The notes beneath the pieces are model-generated. The model was not told the DNA's origin. It did no database searches and saw only the letters and a list, made by a program, of their open reading frames with translations. From contig JAMPAG010000001.1 in NCBI GenBank assembly GCA_023667365.1, forward strand, positions 233,001-297,000: DNA of 64,000 nt. Direction: 5' to 3'. This document shows positions 43,490 to 53,298 of the stretch, in pieces (within the stretch, counting starts at the first letter, position 1; the number at the start of each line of letters is the position of its first letter). The translations under genes and the position numbers were made by a program. This DNA comes from a bacterium. Its GTDB lineage: Bacteria; Bacillota; Clostridia; Lachnospirales; Lachnospiraceae.

Positions 43490-45412
43490 ATGGCAAGCGA
43501 AGTAAAATATGATGCCTCCAGTATTACCGTGCTGGAGGGACTTGAGGCGGTCAGAGTCAGACCGGGTATGTATATCGGGAGCGTCTCGACGAAGGGATTA
43601 AACCACCTGATCTATGAGATCGTGGATAATGCGGTGGACGAGCATCTTGCCGGATTTTGCGACCGTATCACGGTAACGTTGAACGCGGACGGTTCGGCAA
43701 CGGTATCCGACAACGGGCGCGGCATTCCTGTCGGTATGCACGAAAAAGGCATGAGCGCGGAGCGGCTGGTGTTTACGACACTGCACGCGGGCGGTAAATT
43801 TGACGATTCCGTTTATAAGACGAGCGGCGGACTGCACGGCGTCGGTTCCTCCGTCGTCAATGCGCTTTCCACCTACCTGCATGTGACCGTAAAGCAGGAC
43901 GGGCGCATTTATGAGGATCACTACGAGCGCGGCGTCCCGACCATGGAATTGGAGAACGGACTGCTCCCGGTCGTCGGCAAGACAAAGGAGACCGGAACGA
44001 CCGTAAACTTTCTGCCCGACGACACCATTTTTGACCGCACGCGCTTCAAGGAGGAGGACGTTAAATCCAGACTACATGAAACGGCATACCTGAATCCGGC
44101 GCTGACGATCGTGTTTGAGGACAACCGCGGGGAGGAACCGGAGCACGTGGAATACCATGAGCCGGAGGGAATCGTCGGTTTTATCAAAGACATGAACCAG
44201 TCGCGCGAGACGCTCCACGATGTCATCTATTTTCAGGGCGAGTGCGAGGGCATTGCGGTCGAGGCGGCATTGCAGTTTGTCAATGAGTTTCATGAGAATG
44301 TGCTTGGTTTTTGTAATAATATTTACAATGCGGAGGGCGGTACGCATATCACAGGATTTAAGACGATGTTTACGAACGTCATCAACACCTATGCGCGCCA
44401 GCTCGGTATCCTGAAAGAGAAAGATATGAATTTTACCGGCGCGGACGTCCGGAACGGCATGACCGCCGTGATTTCCATTAAGCATCCGTCGCCGCGCTTT
44501 GAGGGACAGACCAAAACAAAGCTGGACAATCAGGACGCCGCCAAAGCGGTCAGCAAGGTGACGGGAGACGAGATCGTTCGCTATTTCGACAAAAATCTGG
44601 AAACGCTCAAAAATGTTATTTCCTGCGCGGAGAAGGCGGCAAAGATCCGCAAGAGCGAGGAAAAGGCAAAGACGAATATGCTGACAAAACAGAAATATTC
44701 GTTCGATTCCAACGGAAAGCTTGCCAACTGCGAGAGCAGGGTGCCTGCGCAGTGCGAGATCTTTATTGTGGAGGGAGATTCGGCGGGCGGCTCGGCGAAA
44801 ACGGCGCGCAACCGGATGTATCAGGCGATTCTGCCCATCCGCGGCAAAATCCTGAACGTGGAAAAGGCAAGCATTGACAAGATTCTTGCCAACGCTGAGA
44901 TCAAGACGATGATCAACGCGTTCGGCTGCGGTTTTTCCGAGGGCTACGGCAACGATTTTGACATCAACAAGCTGCGCTACGATAAGATCATCATCATGGC
45001 GGATGCCGATGTGGACGGCGCGCATATCAGCACGCTGTTACTCACGCTGTTTTACCGGTTTATGCCGGATTTAATCTACGAGGGACATGTCTATATCGCG
45101 ATGCCGCCGCTCTATAAGGCGATGCCGAGCAAAGGAAAAGAAGAATATCTTTACGACGATAAGGCACTGGAGCGTTACCGCAAAGCGCACAAAGGCCCGT
45201 TTACGCTCCAGCGCTATAAAGGTCTTGGCGAAATGGACGCCGAACAGCTCTGGGAGACGACGCTCGACCCGGAGCAGCGCCGCTTAAAGCTCGTGGAAAT
45301 CGAAGACGCGCGCAGGGCGTCCGAAATGACGGAACTGTTAATGGGAAACGACGTGCCGCCGAGAAAGGCGTTTATTTACGACCATGCGGCAGACGCGGAG
45401 CTGGATGTATAA
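43490..45412 (+). CDS. type IIA topoisomerase subunit B (GyrB/ParE family)
   Basis: The ATPase subunit of a type IIA DNA topoisomerase. The 640-residue product has the GHKL ATP site (EIVDNAVDEHLAG, VSDNGRGIPVG, SGGLHGVGSSVVNAL), the TOPRIM site (IVEGDSAGGSAKTARNRMYQ) and the metal motif DADVDGAH. The length fits either GyrB or ParE of Gram-positives. The pair lies far from dnaA-type genes in this view, which favours a second topoisomerase, but sequence alone does not settle it. The ATG at 43490 follows AAAAGAGGT. Confidence 0.9.
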   Translation: MASEVKYDASSITVLEGLEAVRVRPGMYIGSVSTKGLNHLIYEIVDNAVDEHLAGFCDRITVTLNADGSATVSDNGRGIPVGMHEKGMSAERLVFTTLHAGGKFDDSVYKTSGGLHGVGSSVVNALSTYLHVTVKQDGRIYEDHYERGVPTMELENGLLPVVGKTKETGTTVNFLPDDTIFDRTRFKEEDVKSRLHETAYLNPALTIVFEDNRGEEPEHVEYHEPEGIVGFIKDMNQSRETLHDVIYFQGECEGIAVEAALQFVNEFHENVLGFCNNIYNAEGGTHITGFKTMFTNVINTYARQLGILKEKDMNFTGADVRNGMTAVISIKHPSPRFEGQTKTKLDNQDAAKAVSKVTGDEIVRYFDKNLETLKNVISCAEKAAKIRKSEEKAKTNMLTKQKYSFDSNGKLANCESRVPAQCEIFIVEGDSAGGSAKTARNRMYQAILPIRGKILNVEKASIDKILANAEIKTMINAFGCGFSEGYGNDFDINKLRYDKIIIMADADVDGAHISTLLLTLFYRFMPDLIYEGHVYIAMPPLYKAMPSKGKEEYLYDDKALERYRKAHKGPFTLQRYKGLGEMDAEQLWETTLDPEQRRLKLVEIEDARRASEMTELLMGNDVPPRKAFIYDHAADAELDV

Positions 45413-45540
45413 AAAATCGTGCTTCGCACGCTTTCGAAGAATTGCTGGCGCAATTCTTCACATGTTACTAAAATTCCTATAAGTTAAAAAATCGTGCTTC
45501 GCACGCTTTCAAAGAATTGCTGGCGCAATTCTTCACAGGT
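45413..45540 (+). repeat. hairpin-module spacer F, duplicated two-module unit
   Basis: The pair CGTGCTTCGCACG plus AGAATTGC-tggc-GCAATTCT occurs twice (45418-45459 and 45493-45534) in the same order. Between them lies AAAATTCCTATAAG, part of the 20-base element also seen at 49813 and 60259. Confidence 0.85.
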
Positions 45541-45568
45541 ATTTATATGATAAAGGCAGGAAGTGGAA

Positions 45569-47809
45569 ATGGAAGACCGTATTATTAAGACCGAATATTC
45601 CGAGTTGATGCAGAAATCCTATATTGATTACGCGATGAGCGTCATTGTCGCGCGGGCGCTGCCGGATGTGCGGGACGGCTTAAAGCCGGTACAGCGCAGA
45701 ACGCTCTACGACATGTATGAGCTTGGCATCCGCTATGACAGACCGTATCGGAAAAGCGCGCGTATCGTCGGCGATACGATGGGTAAGTACCATCCGCACG
45801 GCGACAGTTCCATTTATGACGCGCTTGTCGTGATGTCCCAGGATTTCAAAAAAGGACTTCCGCTTGTAGACGGACACGGCAACTTCGGCAACATCGAAGG
45901 GGACGGCGCGGCGGCGATGCGATACACCGAAGCGCGCTTACAGAAGATCACGCAGGAGGCGTTTCTCGCCGATCTGGATAAAGACGTGGTCGATTTCGGA
46001 CCGAATTTTGACGAGACCGAGAAAGAACCGCTTGTCCTCCCGGTAAAGATTCCCAACATCCTGATAAACGGCGCGGAGGGGATTGCGGTCGGCATGGTGA
46101 CGAGCATTCCGCCGCACAATCTCGGCGAAGTCATCGACGCCGCGAAGGCATATATGCTGGATGAAGCCATCACGACGCGCGAACTGATGCGGTACTTGAA
46201 AGGTCCCGATTTTCCGACGGGCGGCATGATCTGCAATAAGGATGAACTGCTGGAGATTTACGAGACCGGGCAGGGCAGGCTGCGCATTCGCGGCAAGATT
46301 GAGATCGAGAAGGCAAAGGGCGGAAGGACGAACGTTGTCATTACCGAAATCCCTTATACCATGATCGGCGCCAACATCACGAAGTTTTTGCAGGACGTCG
46401 CGGCGCTTGCCGAGACAAAAAAGACGAATGACATCGTCGATATTACGAACCAGTCCTCCAAAGAGGGCATCCGCATCGTGATCGAGCTTCGCCGCGATGC
46501 CGACGTTGAGAATTTTCAGAATCTGCTTTTGAAAAAAACACGTCTGGAAGACACGTTCGGCGTCAACATGCTTGCCATTGCGGACGGAAAGCCGGAGACG
46601 ATGGGATTAAAAGCGCTCCTCAAGCATTATGTTGATTTCCAGTTTGAGACGGCGACGCGCAAATACTCCAATCTGTTGCAAAAAGAACTGGAGCGCCGCG
46701 AAATACAGGAAGGACTCATCAAGGCGTGCAATGTCATCGACCTGATCATCGAGGTGCTGCGCGGCTCAAAAGACCGTGCCATGGCGAAGGCGTGTCTGGT
46801 CGAGGGCAAAACGGACGGGATCAAGTTTAAGTTCAAGGAATCCCGCATCATGGCACAGCAGCTCCAATTTACCGAACCGCAGGCGAACGCAATCTTGGAG
46901 ATGCGCCTCTATAAATTGATCGGCTTAGAGATCGAAGCCCTTATGAAAGAGCATGAGGAGACGGTCGCCAACATTTTCCGTTACGAGGATATTCTCGCCA
47001 GAAGAGATTCCATGGCGCAGGTCATCATCAACGAGCTGGACGGCTATAAAAAGGAATACGCCCGCAAGAGAAGAACCGTGATCGACAATGCGGAACAGGT
47101 TGTTTTTGAAGAAAAGAAGCCGGATGAAATGGATGTCTATTTCCTGATGGACCGGTTCGGCTACAGCAAGACGATTGATACGGCGGCTTATGAGCGCAAT
47201 AAGGATGCCGTCGAGGCGGAGAATTCCTATGTCATTCTTTGCAAAAACACCGGAAAGATCTGTCTGTTTACGAATATCGGGCAGCTTCATACCGTCAAGG
47301 TTTCGGATTTGCCGTTCGGCAAGTTCCGCGATAAGGGCATCCCGATCGACAATGTGAGCAATTATGATTCTTCAAAAGAGGACATTCTCTGCGCGGCAAG
47401 CCAGGCGGACTTAAATTTATACCGCATCCTGTTTACGACGAAACAGGCGATGATGAAGGTCGTCAGCGGCGGCGAATTTGACGTGGCGAAACGGACCGTT
47501 GCCGCAACAAAGCTTAACGACGGGGACGAAGTACGGAGCATTGCGCTTTTGATCGAACAGCGGAACGTGGTGCTGCAATCCCATGAGGGTTATTTCCTTC
47601 GTTTCCCGATCGAGGAGATCCCCGAAAAGAAAAAGGGTGCGGTCGGCGTGCGCGGCATGAAGCTTGGTGGGAACGACTACTTAGAAGAAGTCTACTATAC
47701 GCAGAATGCGCAGGAGCAGACGGTCGAATATAAGGGAAAGACCATCGAGTTAAACAAATTAAAGCTGGGCTCGCGGGATTCCAAGGGTGTGAAGGTGCGG
47801 CTGTCCTGA
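45569..47809 (+). CDS. type IIA topoisomerase subunit A (GyrA/ParC family)
   Basis: The DNA-cutting subunit partner of the preceding gene. The 746-residue product has the winged-helix region with catalytic Tyr119 ([10 protein letters not shown]) and [13 protein letters not shown], where the Ser and Asp of the quinolone region are the sensitive types. The C-terminal beta-pinwheel has [16 protein letters not shown] near a GyrA-box position, but the box is not canonical (QRRGGKG). It may be GyrA-like or ParC-like. The ATG at 45569 follows GGCAGGAAG; a GTG at 45563 is an alternative. Confidence 0.9.
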   Translation: MEDRIIKTEYSELMQKSYIDYAMSVIVARALPDVRDGLKPVQRRTLYDMYELGIRYDRPYRKSARIVGDTMGKYHPHGDSSIYDALVVMSQDFKKGLPLVDGHGNFGNIEGDGAAAMRYTEARLQKITQEAFLADLDKDVVDFGPNFDETEKEPLVLPVKIPNILINGAEGIAVGMVTSIPPHNLGEVIDAAKAYMLDEAITTRELMRYLKGPDFPTGGMICNKDELLEIYETGQGRLRIRGKIEIEKAKGGRTNVVITEIPYTMIGANITKFLQDVAALAETKKTNDIVDITNQSSKEGIRIVIELRRDADVENFQNLLLKKTRLEDTFGVNMLAIADGKPETMGLKALLKHYVDFQFETATRKYSNLLQKELERREIQEGLIKACNVIDLIIEVLRGSKDRAMAKACLVEGKTDGIKFKFKESRIMAQQLQFTEPQANAILEMRLYKLIGLEIEALMKEHEETVANIFRYEDILARRDSMAQVIINELDGYKKEYARKRRTVIDNAEQVVFEEKKPDEMDVYFLMDRFGYSKTIDTAAYERNKDAVEAENSYVILCKNTGKICLFTNIGQLHTVKVSDLPFGKFRDKGIPIDNVSNYDSSKEDILCAASQADLNLYRILFTTKQAMMKVVSGGEFDVAKRTVAATKLNDGDEVRSIALLIEQRNVVLQSHEGYFLRFPIEEIPEKKKGAVGVRGMKLGGNDYLEEVYYTQNAQEQTVEYKGKTIELNKLKLGSRDSKGVKVRLS

Positions 47810-47890
47810 CAGGGGAACGTCCTGCGTGCTTATAAATGCCATAAAAAATATGCGGAAATGCTGCCTGTTGGAACCGCATGTGACAAAGTA

Positions 47891-48004
47891 AAGGTTAAGA
47901 TCAGACGGCAGATGGAACATGCGCTTACAAGGTTAAGATCAGGCGGCAGACGAAACATGCGCTTACAAGGTTAAGATCAGGCGGCAGACGGAATATGCCC
48001 CTTA
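47891..48004 (+). repeat. 38-bp tandem repeat array, three units
   Basis: Units at 47891, 47929 and 47967 are each 38 bases, starting AAGGTTAAGATCAG and ending GCGCTTAC or a close variant. The array lies between the topoisomerase A gene and rsmD. The sequence differs from the 38-bp array at 2000-2189, though the period is the same. Confidence 0.9.
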
Positions 48005-48029
48005 CAGGGAGAAAGAACGAGGATTGACT

Positions 48030-48581
48030 ATGCGGGTCATCGCGGGAACGAGACGGAGCCTGCGGCTGGTTACGCCGGAAGGACAGGATACGCGTCCGAC
48101 GCAGGATCGGATCAAAGAAACGCTTTTCAACATCTTGCAGAACGATCTGCCGGGATGTGTGTTCCTCGACTTATTTTCCGGAAGCGGCGGGATCGGCATC
48201 GAGGCGTTGAGCCGCGGCGCGGCGCGCGCCTATTTTGTGGATCATCAGAAAAAGGCATGTGACTGCATCGGGCGCAATCTTGCGGCAACCCGCTTTACGA
48301 ACGAGGGCGTGCTCTTAAAACAGGATGTTCTGTCCGCGCTTTCGGGCGCGATTCGGGAGCGGGCGGATGTGATCTTTATGGATCCGCCGTACGATCAGGG
48401 TCTGGAACGTCCGGTGCTTGCTCTTTTGGCAAAAAATAACCGGATCGCGGACCGCGATACCTTACTCATCCTGGAAGCGTCGCTCCATGCAGAAACAGAC
48501 TATCTTCCCGCGCTTGGGTATGATATAATCAGACAGAAGCGTTACAAGACCAACCAGCATATCTTTCTAAAAAAGAAGTGA
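48030..48581 (+). CDS. rsmD: 16S rRNA guanine-N2 methyltransferase RsmD
   Basis: RsmD methylates G966 of 16S rRNA. The 183-residue product has [13 protein letters not shown], the [16 protein letters not shown] segment, the SAM site [20 protein letters not shown] and the catalytic DPPYDQG. The ATG at 48030 follows ACGAGG. It is followed closely by coaD, as in many Firmicutes. Confidence 0.96.
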   Translation: MRVIAGTRRSLRLVTPEGQDTRPTQDRIKETLFNILQNDLPGCVFLDLFSGSGGIGIEALSRGAARAYFVDHQKKACDCIGRNLAATRFTNEGVLLKQDVLSALSGAIRERADVIFMDPPYDQGLERPVLALLAKNNRIADRDTLLILEASLHAETDYLPALGYDIIRQKRYKTNQHIFLKKK

Positions 48582-48592
48582 GGTGCCGTGCT

Positions 48593-49087
48593 ATGAAGAT
48601 TGCAGTTTATCCGGGAAGTTTTGATCCTGTGACTTACGGTCATTTAGACATTATCCGCAGGGCGGCGCGGATGTTCGACGAGTTGACGGTCAGCGTTTTG
48701 AACAATAAAACGAAAACTCCATTGTTTTCAGTTGAGGAACGTGTTAGAATATTGGAAGAAGCGACAAAAGAGTTTCCGAATGTCAAAGTGGATTCCTTTA
48801 CCGGGCTTCTGATCGACTACGCCAGAGAAAAGAATATCCATGTGTCGGTCAGGGGGCTTCGCGCGATCACGGATTTTGAATATGAGCTTCAGATCGCACA
48901 GACAAATAAAAAATTATCCAACGGAAGTCTGGATACGATATTTTTGACAACCAGTCTGGAATATGCTTATTTAAGTTCCTCCAGCGTGAAGGAGATCGCA
49001 TATTTCGGCGGCGATATTTCCCAATGTGTGCCGCCCTTTGTGGCAGAGCTGATCCATGCGAAATATCGGGCTCTGGCGGATACATAA
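48593..49087 (+). CDS. coaD: phosphopantetheine adenylyltransferase
   Basis: CoaD joins ATP and 4'-phosphopantetheine in coenzyme A synthesis. The 164-residue product has the nucleotidyltransferase motif [14 protein letters not shown] near its start, [14 protein letters not shown] in the middle, and [16 protein letters not shown] near the end. The ATG at 48593 follows GTGAGGTG. Length is typical. Confidence 0.97.
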   Translation: MKIAVYPGSFDPVTYGHLDIIRRAARMFDELTVSVLNNKTKTPLFSVEERVRILEEATKEFPNVKVDSFTGLLIDYAREKNIHVSVRGLRAITDFEYELQIAQTNKKLSNGSLDTIFLTTSLEYAYLSSSSVKEIAYFGGDISQCVPPFVAELIHAKYRALADT

Positions 49088-49132
49088 GATTCGGGATCAT
49101 CATTTTTTAGCTTAAACGGATGGGAGTATGCG

Positions 49133-49741
49133 ATGAACAGTAAAATCGAACAGTTGATTGAAGAGATTGAAGACTATATTGACAGCTGCAAATTCAAGCC
49201 TCTCTCCAGTACCATTATCATGGTCAATAAAGAGGAGATCGAGGAACTTCTTCGCGAACTGAAGATGAAGACGCCGGATGAGATCAAGCGCTATCAGAAG
49301 ATCATCAGCAATAAGGAAGCGATCTTAAACGATGCAAGGCAGAAGGCGGACGCGCTGATCAATGAGGCGACGATTCACACAAATGAACTTGTCAACGAGC
49401 ATGAGATCATGCAGCAGGCATATGCCAAAGCGAACGATATTGTAACGCTTGCCACGAGACAGGCGCAGTCGATTCTGGACTCGGCGACGATGCAGGCAAA
49501 CGATTTCCGTGCACAGGCGCTTCAATATATGGACGAGTCGCTCGGCAGTCTGGAGGACATCGTGACGAACGCGATGAATGACGCATCCGCTCATTATGAG
49601 AATCTGTTAAATTCCATGAACGGCTACCGCGATCTGATCCAGTCAAACCGCGCACAGCTTTATCCTGTGGATGCGCTTGAGGAGGCGGCAGGCTCAGAGA
49701 CGGCTGCGGCGGACGCAGAAAATCAAAAGCATACGCCCTGA
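49133..49741 (+). CDS. coiled-coil protein, V-ATPase subunit H/E-like
   Basis: The 202-residue product is mainly helix: an N-terminal part (SKIEQLIEEIEDYIDSCKFK, FKPLSSTIIMVNKEEIEEL) and a long coiled coil with DARQKADALINEATIHTNEL and ATRQAQSILDSATMQANDF. It resembles proteins often annotated as V-type ATPase subunit H-like but no ATPase genes are near, and a DivIVA-like scaffold role is also possible. The start follows GGGAG. It is downstream of coaD and convergent with ylbJ. Confidence 0.75.
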   Translation: MNSKIEQLIEEIEDYIDSCKFKPLSSTIIMVNKEEIEELLRELKMKTPDEIKRYQKIISNKEAILNDARQKADALINEATIHTNELVNEHEIMQQAYAKANDIVTLATRQAQSILDSATMQANDFRAQALQYMDESLGSLEDIVTNAMNDASAHYENLLNSMNGYRDLIQSNRAQLYPVDALEEAAGSETAAADAENQKHTP

Positions 49742-49754
49742 CAGGGATATTCCG

Positions 49755-49891
49755 TTTCAAAAGGACGCTTTGCGTCCTTTTTTCACTCATAGGATGATTT
49801 CGCACGATTTTTCTTATAGGAATTTCCGCAGCTTGGAAGAATCCGCTGAAGGCGGATTCTTCGAAAGAGTTTGCGGAACGCAAACTCTTTT
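49755..49891. repeat. hairpin-module spacer G
   Basis: Modules: AAAGGACGC-ttt-GCGTCCTTT (49760-49781), a half CGTGC module in reverse (49800-49812), the 20-base element CTTATAGGAATTTCCGCAGC (49813-49832), GAAGAATCCGC-tgaa-GGCGGATTCTTC (49837-49862), and AAAGAGTTTGCG-gaa-CGCAAACTCTTT (49864-49890). It could terminate transcription from both sides. Confidence 0.8.
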
Positions 49892-50854
49892 TTAGTACAG
49901 CCACCCGAAAAGGAAGCAGACTGCGTAAAATCCACAGGCGGCCAGCGCGGTCAGCATCCGCCGGAACAGATACGCCGCCGGGCGGAGGGATACGGCGTGC
50001 AAAAAGCATTCGCTCTGTCCCGCGCAGCAAAAACCGCCAAAGCTTAACGCGGTCAGCATCAGGAGTTGTAACAGCATTCTTTTTTCAGGCATTAAGATCA
50101 GATAGCCCTGTAAGACGCGGATGCCGCCCGAAATCTCAAAGATGGCGTGCAGAATACCGCTGTAAAATCCGTTCACATGCAGGGCATAGAGCGGCAGCAT
50201 CAGAATGTTAAATAGGATCATATATCCGCAGAGGCGCAGAATGGATGCTCCGGCGCGGGAGATTGCCTCGTCCATCACGGCGAACAGGGACGGCTGCGTT
50301 TCCGGACAGGCTGTCTGCGGCGCCTGTGCGTCGGGAGGACAGGAATTCAAATGTGCATGAAACTGCGAGGATATAAAACCGTACAGGAGCGGAATGCCGT
50401 ACATGCCGAATGTGAGAAGCGGGAGCATTTGGTAAGCGGGCGCTTTTAAGTCCAGCAGCGGAACGGCAAACGAATAGAAGTATACCGGACCGATATTGTT
50501 GCAGAAGGGGATGAGCCGCTGGGATTCTTCTTTGGACAGCTGACCTTTTTGATAAAGATCCGCAACGCAGAATGCGCCCATCGGAAAACCGCAGAGAAAG
50601 CCCATGATGATGCAATAGGCGCCGTTTGGCGTTGTGTGAAACAGACGCCCGAAGCACCTGCGAAGCGGGCGGCACAGAAGCTCCTGAAGCTGCAGACCGG
50701 TCAGAATGCCGGACAGGATCATGAACGGCAGAAGCGTCGGCACCATATTTTCAAGCCAGAGCGTCAGTCCGAGCGTCGCAAGCGACAGAGCAGTCTTGCT
50801 GCTGATCAGGAGCAGTATGATAAAAAAAAGGATCACCGGGAGCATCAGCGGCAT
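49892..50854 (-). CDS. ylbJ: sporulation integral membrane protein YlbJ
   Basis: YlbJ is a membrane protein needed for normal spore formation in Bacillus and belongs to a nucleoside-transporter-like family. The 320-residue product has about eight membrane segments, with PTLLPFMILSGILTG, MGFLCGFPMGA, and EESQRLIPFCNNIGPVYF, which are typical. The ATG at 50854 has CGGAGG upstream on its strand; the frame further 5' (to 51103) runs into rsuA and is not used. The neighbouring coaD-rsmD fits the conserved ylb region. Confidence 0.9.
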   Translation of the reverse strand: MPLMLPVILFFIILLLISSKTALSLATLGLTLWLENMVPTLLPFMILSGILTGLQLQELLCRPLRRCFGRLFHTTPNGAYCIIMGFLCGFPMGAFCVADLYQKGQLSKEESQRLIPFCNNIGPVYFYSFAVPLLDLKAPAYQMLPLLTFGMYGIPLLYGFISSQFHAHLNSCPPDAQAPQTACPETQPSLFAVMDEAISRAGASILRLCGYMILFNILMLPLYALHVNGFYSGILHAIFEISGGIRVLQGYLILMPEKRMLLQLLMLTALSFGGFCCAGQSECFLHAVSLRPAAYLFRRMLTALAACGFYAVCFLFGWLY

Positions 50855-51017
50855 CACGCACAGCCTCCGTGGTTTTTTCTTAATCAATATATGAAACGGA
50901 ACGCGGAGAAATGTCCGAAACGGGACGGCGGCCGAATGGCGGGCAGATAACCCGCAGGAAAAAGCCGGACAGTCAAAGGAACAGCAATCGGCACAAATAG
51001 TCAGGATAACGGAACAA
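50855..51017. other. divergent intergenic region ylbJ-rsuA
   Basis: About 160 bases between two divergent genes; both promoters should lie here. I see no clear matched -35/-10 pair, repeats or structure. Confidence 0.4.
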
Positions 51018-51836
51018 ATGGTCAGACTGGACAAGTACCTTTCCGACGCGGGTGTCGGTACAAGGAGTGAAGTCAGAGAATATTGTAAAAAAGGATGGGT
51101 CACGGTTGACGGTGAAGTCTGCCGGAAAGCGGATCAAAAGATCGCTCCGGACCGTATGACGGTATGCTTTCGCGGAAAAACTGTTACTTATGAAGCCGGA
51201 GCGACAGTCTGTTATCTTTTTAACAAGCCGGAAGGTTATCTTTGCGCGACAAAGGATTCTGCGCAGCAGACGATCTTTGCGCTGCTTCCGGAGCTGGATC
51301 CCCGGCGCTTTTTTCCGGTCGGCAGACTGGATAAGGACAGCGAGGGACTGTTGCTCATCACCAATGACGGCGCGCTGTCACACCGGCTGACAAGCCCGCG
51401 TATGCATGTGCCAAAGACGTATGAGGTCTGGATTACAGGAATGCTGACACGGCAGGAACTTGCCGCGCTGCAGAACGGAACGGACATCGGGGACGATACG
51501 CCCTGTCTGCCTGCGGAAGTAGCCGTCCTGCGCACGGAACCGACGTATCAGCTTACGGCGGCAGAGCGGAACCGCCTGCCGGACGGCACGCCGGAGCTGA
51601 TCTGCGCAAGCAAGGTGCGCATCACGATCTTTGAGGGCCGCTATCATCAGGTCAAACGGATGTTTCATGCGAACCGGCATGAAGTTTTCCGGCTGAAACG
51701 GGTCGCATTCGGTTCGCTTTCTCTGGGAGACGACCTGAAAAGCGGAGAAATACGCAGGATGTCGGCGGAGGAGATCGCAAAAGCGTCCGAAGGGAACGGC
51801 GGCGCGGACCCGGATGGGGATGTGGAACCAAAATAA
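51018..51836 (+). CDS. RsuA/RluB/E/F-type pseudouridine synthase
   Basis: It converts uridine to pseudouridine in rRNA. The 272-residue product has an N-terminal S4 domain (VRLDKYLSDAGVGTRSEV) and the catalytic site RLDKDSEGLLLITNDG, where the aspartate is the nucleophile, followed by YEVWITGMLT. The pattern is closest to RsuA (16S rRNA), but RluB-type targets are not excluded. The 3' end is partly duplicated downstream. Confidence 0.92.
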   Translation: MVRLDKYLSDAGVGTRSEVREYCKKGWVTVDGEVCRKADQKIAPDRMTVCFRGKTVTYEAGATVCYLFNKPEGYLCATKDSAQQTIFALLPELDPRRFFPVGRLDKDSEGLLLITNDGALSHRLTSPRMHVPKTYEVWITGMLTRQELAALQNGTDIGDDTPCLPAEVAVLRTEPTYQLTAAERNRLPDGTPELICASKVRITIFEGRYHQVKRMFHANRHEVFRLKRVAFGSLSLGDDLKSGEIRRMSAEEIAKASEGNGGADPDGDVEPK

Positions 51837-51903
51837 GGCGGCCGAAGGAAGCGGCGGCGCGGATTTCGTGCGGGAGCCGCATCAGATGGAATACCAAAAT
51901 AAA
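51785..51903 (+). repeat. partial duplication of the rsuA-like gene 3' end
   Basis: The stretch around CGAAGGGAACGGCGGCGCGGA and GGAACCAAAATAA, at the gene's end, recurs from 51840 as CCGAAGGAAGCGGCGGCGCG through TGGAATACCAAAATAA. The second copy lies outside the gene. Confidence 0.65.
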
Positions 51904-51920
51904 AAATAAGGAGCAGAGAA

Positions 51921-52712
51921 GTGAGAGAAAACAGCAAAAACAAGCGAATTGCCATCATCACAGGGGCGAGCAGCGGCATCGGATGGACGTTTGCAACAGA
52001 ACTTGACCGGATCCTGCGCACAACGGACGAACTGTGGCTGATCGCCCGCAGTAAGGAGCGGCTGACAGAACTGTCAAAACAGCTGCACATGAAAACGCGC
52101 GTCATTCCGATGGACTTAACGAATGCCGCAGACTTTGTCTCATTTGAACAATTGTTACAGGAAGAACTTCCTGACATTCGTTTTTTGATCAATGCCGCAG
52201 GTCTTGGTTTTATGGGTGCTTTTTTGGATGTGGAACGTCATTGTGAAGAAGAAACAATCATGTGCAACTGCATCGGATTGACAAGAATGACGCGCATGTG
52301 CCTGCCGTATATGGCATGGAACGGCAGGATCATCCAGCTTGCAAGCAGCGCCGCTTTTCTTCCGCAGCCGGATTTTGCCGTGTATGCCGCCAGCAAGGCT
52401 TATGTTTTATCCCTTTCTACCGCATTGAGCGAAGAACTGCGCGGACGCGGTATTTATGTGACAAGCGTTTGTCCGGGGCCGGTCGCAACGCCGTTTTTTG
52501 ATAAGGCGGAAGTGTTCGGAAAGAGACTCGCGATCAAAAAATATGTCACAGTCTCCCCTGAGCGGGTGGTTCATCAGGCATTAAAAGACAGCAGGCGCCG
52601 GAAAAGAATGTCCATCTGCGGACTGCCGATGAAAGCGTTTTACCTGTTGACAAAACTGGTTCCGGAACGCTTCATTTTGTTTTGTATGCGCATCATGAAA
52701 GTTGCCCGGTGA
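51921..52712 (+). CDS. short-chain dehydrogenase/reductase
   Basis: The 263-residue product has the Rossmann motif TGASSGIG (residues 13-20), NAAG, a serine near 142 and the catalytic pair Tyr155-Lys159 (YAASK), then PGPVATPFF. The substrate is not evident; relatives act on ketones or fatty acyl groups. The start is a GTG after AAGGAGCAGAGAA. The next gene encodes a membrane protein 12 bases downstream, so they may share a transcript. Confidence 0.9.
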   Translation: MRENSKNKRIAIITGASSGIGWTFATELDRILRTTDELWLIARSKERLTELSKQLHMKTRVIPMDLTNAADFVSFEQLLQEELPDIRFLINAAGLGFMGAFLDVERHCEEETIMCNCIGLTRMTRMCLPYMAWNGRIIQLASSAAFLPQPDFAVYAASKAYVLSLSTALSEELRGRGIYVTSVCPGPVATPFFDKAEVFGKRLAIKKYVTVSPERVVHQALKDSRRRKRMSICGLPMKAFYLLTKLVPERFILFCMRIMKVAR

Positions 52713-52724
52713 GGAGGCAGGGTC

Positions 52725-53282
52725 ATGTATGTAAGAAAAGGATGTTATGGCTATATCAAAAACCGGAAAGTGCTCACATGCTTATTTACGCTTGCCTGCT
52801 TCGGCGTATCGCTGGCGCTTTTCCTGATCGGCTGGCATGTGATCGGCACGAAAAAGAACCTTTGGACCGTCATCGCGGTATTGGGCTGCCTGCCGGGCGC
52901 CAAAAGCGCGGTCAACGCAATCATGTTTTTGAAAGCGAAAGGCTGTTCCGCGGAGGCGCATGAACGGATTTTGCCCCATGTCGGCGCGCTCTGCGTCTAT
53001 TATGACCTGCAGTTTACCTCCTATGAGCGCACTTATCAGGTGGATTCGCTCGTCATCGAAGGAAAAAACATCTGCGGATATACGGGCAGCTCCAAATGCC
53101 GCCCCGAACTGTGCGAAAAACATCTGCGCACGCAGTTAGAGCAGAGCGGGCATAAAGATTATACCGTAAAAATCTTTTCCTCGCTCGACAAATACATAGA
53201 CCGTTTGGACGGCTTGCGGAAAGAGAGCGCGTCCTCTGCAAGCGGGGCGGTAAAGGAACAATTGCTTGCGCTGGCGTTATAA
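52725..53282 (+). CDS. conserved membrane protein of unknown function
   Basis: The 185-residue product has two N-terminal membrane segments (about residues 17-40 and 46-62: LFTLACFGVSLALFLIGW, WTVIAVLGCLPGAKSAV) and a soluble C-terminal domain of about 120 residues with IEGKNICGYTG and four scattered cysteines. No family is recognised. The ATG follows GGAGGCAGGGTC. It lies between the dehydrogenase and a pseudouridine synthase gene. Confidence 0.65.
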   Translation: MYVRKGCYGYIKNRKVLTCLFTLACFGVSLALFLIGWHVIGTKKNLWTVIAVLGCLPGAKSAVNAIMFLKAKGCSAEAHERILPHVGALCVYYDLQFTSYERTYQVDSLVIEGKNICGYTGSSKCRPELCEKHLRTQLEQSGHKDYTVKIFSSLDKYIDRLDGLRKESASSASGAVKEQLLALAL

Positions 53283-53298
53283 GAAATGACGGTGGATC

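Noticed and set aside
50855-51103. N-terminal extension of ylbJ to 51103
   Set aside because: It would overlap the pseudouridine synthase gene, is not hydrophobic like the family start, and a good CGGAGG site supports 50854.
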